17,168 bases of DNA from the NCBI GenBank assembly GCA_016780945.1, contig JADHKY010000010.1, positions 1 to 17,168 of the forward strand, given 5' to 3'. The notes under the pieces are model-generated. The model was not told the origin of the DNA, did no database searches, and worked only from the letters and a program-made list of their open reading frames with translations. The translations under genes were made by a program, and so were the position numbers. Below are positions 14,868 through 17,168 of the stretch, in pieces; positions within the stretch are counted from its first letter, which is position 1; each line of letters begins with the position of its first letter. The stretch comes from Aquiluna sp. (GTDB lineage Bacteria > Actinomycetota > Actinomycetes > Actinomycetales > Microbacteriaceae).

Positions 14868-15875
14868 AAAAAATCAGGGTGGATTGGCATCACAGCTGCA
14901 GCACTTGTGCTGGTTATTTCAGGTGGTGCACTTGCAGTTGGCAATTACGTCTACACCTCAGGAACAACTGTTCCCTGCGCAATCAATGAGGATGATCTAG
15001 CCAACAAGCCTGAGCAGTTTTTCACCCCTGGTTCTGGCAACGGCCCCTTCAAGGGTCCCGGTTGGGAAAAGTGGGTTGGGCATGACGTCTCTGAATGGTG
15101 GATGGTTGGTGTCCCCTACGCCCCAGTGACTATTCCGGTAGCTGAAGGGATCGAGCTTTCGGCATGGTGGATAACACCGCAGAACACCAACAACAAGACC
15201 GTGATTGTGACTCACGGAATTGGCACTTCACGAAGAGACTTCAACACCCTGATGCCAGCAGCGATGTTGGTGAAAGACGGTTTCAATGTTTTGCTGGTTG
15301 ACTCCCGAGACACCGGTGAATCAACCTGCACCGATGGTCGTCACTCTGCTGGCCAGGAAGAATCCGACGACTTTGCCAGAGTCGCTGATTGGTTAGTTCA
15401 AGAGCAGGGACTTAGCGCTTCTTCCATTGGCATGTTTGGGGTTTCTGGTGGTGCAATTGCAACGAGCCTGACCCCTGCAAAGACCGAGAATATTTCGGCC
15501 TTTGCGATGGAGAGTTCCATCTTTGACTTCAACGCTGCTGCGACCCGTGAGGTTGAATACCAGGGGTTCCCAGGGTTTTTATGGCCGTTGGCGCTGGTCG
15601 CCGCCCAGCTTTTCCACGGTGTAGATCTAAATGAGACAGCGGTCACTGACGCTATAGCGGCTACTGGTGAGAGACCAATTCTGATCCTGCATGGAGACAT
15701 GTCCCAGCGTCTTGACTACCAGTCCTCAGTTGACTTTGTCGAGTATGCACAGAGCATCGGAAAGAGCGTCCAGTTGGAGACCTTTGTGGGGGCTGACCAC
15801 ACCGAGGGAATGCTCACCGAGCCAGATCGTTATGCGAGTCTGCTGACGGATTTCTTCGATTCAGCGCTCGATTAG
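14865..15875 (+). CDS. Membrane-anchored alpha/beta hydrolase
   Basis: A 336-residue protein. Its N terminus (MKKSGWIGIT then a hydrophobic stretch to about residue 29) is a signal anchor or uncleaved signal, placing the enzyme outside the membrane. The alpha/beta-hydrolase fold is shown by the oxyanion segment VTHGIGTSRRD (115-125), the strand NVLLVDSRDTGES (141-153), the nucleophile elbow GVSGG (Ser194) and GADHTEGM with His312. The acid is uncertain: the HG-x-x-D position holds Ser280, with D278 and D284 nearby. It probably cleaves an ester, amide or peptide bond in the envelope or medium; substrate unknown. The start is GTG 14865. It ends 10 bp before the convergent SPFH gene. Confidence 0.8.
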   Translation: MKKSGWIGITAAALVLVISGGALAVGNYVYTSGTTVPCAINEDDLANKPEQFFTPGSGNGPFKGPGWEKWVGHDVSEWWMVGVPYAPVTIPVAEGIELSAWWITPQNTNNKTVIVTHGIGTSRRDFNTLMPAAMLVKDGFNVLLVDSRDTGESTCTDGRHSAGQEESDDFARVADWLVQEQGLSASSIGMFGVSGGAIATSLTPAKTENISAFAMESSIFDFNAAATREVEYQGFPGFLWPLALVAAQLFHGVDLNETAVTDAIAATGERPILILHGDMSQRLDYQSSVDFVEYAQSIGKSVQLETFVGADHTEGMLTEPDRYASLLTDFFDSALD

Positions 15876-15885
15876 ATCCGAGTGA

Positions 15886-16809
15886 CTATTTCTTAGGCCC
15901 GAAAATGTTGCCCAGTGCACTGGCCGCTGCGGAGAACTCACTCGGAATGAACCAAACCTTGTTGGCATCTCCCTGGCTCATCTCCTTGAGCTGCTCGATG
16001 TATTTATAGGCGAGTGCCTGGTCGGTGACCGATGCCTCAGCAAGTGCGTCGAAGACCTTCTGAATAGCTTTGGCCTCACCATCGGCAACCAGTGCCTCTG
16101 CCTTGGCATCGGCCTCGGCCTTGAGGATGATGGCCTTGGCCTGACCCTCTGCTCTGAGAATCTCGGCCTGCTTGTTTCCCTCTGCGGTCAGGATGTCGGA
16201 CTGCTTCGCGCCCTCGGCAATCAGGATTGCAGCACGCTTGTCACGCTCTGCCTTCATCTGCTTTTCCATGGACTCTCGGACTGACTCCGGTGGCACGATG
16301 TCGCGAATCTCTACTCGGTTGACCCTGACACCCCACTTGCCGGTGGCCTCGTCGAGGACAGCACGCAGTGCTCCGTTGATCTCTTCTCTTGAGGTCAGGG
16401 CGTCTTCTAGGTCCAGGCTTCCAACCTTGTTACGCAAGGTGGTGACCGTTAGCTGCTCAATACCCAGGACAAAGTTGGCGATCTCATAGGTCGCGGACTT
16501 GGGGTCTGTGACCTGGTAGTAAATAACGGTGTCGATCTCGATTACCAGGTTGTCCTCGGTAATTACCGACTGAGGTTGAAAATCAACGACCTGTTCCCTG
16601 AGGTCGACGGTCCTTCTGACCACATCAATGAAGGGAAATACCAGGTTCACACCGGCCTCAAGGGTCCTGTGGTAGCGACCAAGTCGCTCAACAACACCCG
16701 CTGTGGCCTGGGGGATTATGCGGATGGAGCGGATCAGTAGGACCGCAACCAGAATCAGGAATATGGCTGTGCCAACTCCTCCAAAATCAAAACCTCTTAG
16801 AAAGTCCAT
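15886..16809 (-). CDS. SPFH/stomatin-prohibitin family membrane protein
   Basis: A 307-residue protein with one N-terminal membrane helix (about 12-30) and a following SPFH domain (about 31-190). Signatures include RIIPQATAGVVERLGRYHRTLEAGVN, FPFIDVVRRTVDLREQ and IEQLTVTTLRNKVGSLDLEDALTSREEIN. A long coiled coil with repeated AEG units (about 200-260) and a C-terminal tail rich in small residues come next. Such proteins oligomerise into membrane microdomain scaffolds and are often paired with an NfeD partner, as here: nfeD ends 4 bp upstream and GAGGTAG, overlapping its stop, is the ribosome site. Likely envelope quality control or membrane organisation. It resembles QmcA-type proteins; the exact subgroup is unsure. 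Confidence 0.93.
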   Translation of the reverse strand: MDFLRGFDFGGVGTAIFLILVAVLLIRSIRIIPQATAGVVERLGRYHRTLEAGVNLVFPFIDVVRRTVDLREQVVDFQPQSVITEDNLVIEIDTVIYYQVTDPKSATYEIANFVLGIEQLTVTTLRNKVGSLDLEDALTSREEINGALRAVLDEATGKWGVRVNRVEIRDIVPPESVRESMEKQMKAERDKRAAILIAEGAKQSDILTAEGNKQAEILRAEGQAKAIILKAEADAKAEALVADGEAKAIQKVFDALAEASVTDQALAYKYIEQLKEMSQGDANKVWFIPSEFSAAASALGNIFGPKK

Positions 16810-16813
16810 CCGC

Positions 16814-17168
16814 CTACCTCACAATCAGTGTTGCGCCATCGATCTCTTCGATGGTTACCTTGGCGCCCTTCATGCGGACACCCTCTCTAACCCTTGCGCT
16901 CCAGTCTTCACCCCAGACCTTAACAAGTCCTGAGTCCTCGGTAACGTCCTGGGTTACCGTTGCCTGCTTCCCAACCAGGGAAGCGACGTTGGTCATACGC
17001 TCGGGGTGCTTACCCTGCCACTTGGCAATCAGAGGTCTGACATAAACGAGTGCAACTATGGCGGCCGCAAGAAAACCTGCACCCTGCAACCACATCGGTG
17101 CCCCAAACAGGGAGAGAACAAGAGGCACAAGTGTCGCTACCGCGAGCGCCGCGAAATAGAGGCCATAG
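16814..17168 (-). CDS. NfeD-like membrane protein, 5' end outside window
   Basis: The frame stays open to base 17167, so the start is probably outside the window. A GTG at 17126-17128 could serve as a start, but sequence upstream of it is still hydrophobic and in frame. The visible part is a membrane segment pair (YGLYFAALAVATLVPLVL and WLQGAGFLAAAIVALVYV), then a C-terminal soluble OB-fold-like domain of about 60 residues beginning NVASLVGKQATVT and ending DGATLIVR, as in the short NfeD form without the protease part. These proteins work with the SPFH partner encoded next to them, 4 bp downstream, in membrane maintenance. The ligand of the OB fold is unknown. Confidence 0.85.
   Translation of the reverse strand, partial: YGLYFAALAVATLVPLVLSLFGAPMWLQGAGFLAAAIVALVYVRPLIAKWQGKHPERMTNVASLVGKQATVTQDVTEDSGLVKVWGEDWSARVREGVRMKGAKVTIEEIDGATLIVR

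Noticed and set aside
1..17168. CRISPR array, insertion sequence, prophage or tRNA
   Set aside because: No regularly spaced repeats, transposase or integrase motifs, or tRNA cloverleaf patterns were seen on either strand.

Overview
The window looks like the chromosome of a mid-GC actinobacterium. The freshwater Microbacteriaceae type (Rhodoluna/Aquiluna-like) is my best guess from gene content and protein style: a Cys-Ser-Gly histidine ammonia-lyase, a small-type PurL with separate PurS and PurQ, an IclR regulator beside the hut genes, and several starts with no visible Shine-Dalgarno. The taxonomic call is an inference. Genes are tightly packed and no gene-free stretch exceeds about 170 bases.

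Layout. 1-300 is the 3' end of a glycine dehydrogenase gene (gcvP). 336-910 (minus) is a two-gene cassette, a ribbon-helix-helix antitoxin and a Fic/Doc-like toxin, with its own palindromic operator. 994-7019 is a complete histidine-utilisation locus with two divergent arms. hutU-hutI-hutH (minus) are overlapping genes; an IclR regulator and a ureohydrolase of the formimidoylglutamase type (hutG) run on plus. The shared 81-bp spacer carries a perfect inverted repeat overlapping the probable hutU promoter. Together the enzymes convert histidine to urocanate, imidazolonepropionate, N-formiminoglutamate and glutamate.

7188-10428 is purS-purQ-purL, with one-base stop/start overlaps, encoding the FGAM synthetase complex of purine synthesis. 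A small single-span membrane protein follows (10485-10694), then a strong long-loop terminator. 10820-14269 holds two adjacent genes for secreted, probably zinc-dependent proteases. They share a nearly identical N-terminal module but have strongly diverged catalytic domains. They are followed by an unrecognised 171-residue protein whose ribosome-binding site lies in a possible hairpin, and by a membrane-anchored alpha/beta hydrolase. On minus, an NfeD-like protein (cut by the window end) and an SPFH/stomatin protein form a membrane-quality operon that converges on the hydrolase.

Most of the window is core metabolism. The best candidates for something undescribed are the paired secreted proteases with a shared N-terminal module, the Fic/Doc toxin lacking the catalytic histidine, and the small cis-elements (hut operator, toxin-antitoxin operator, Shine-Dalgarno hairpin).
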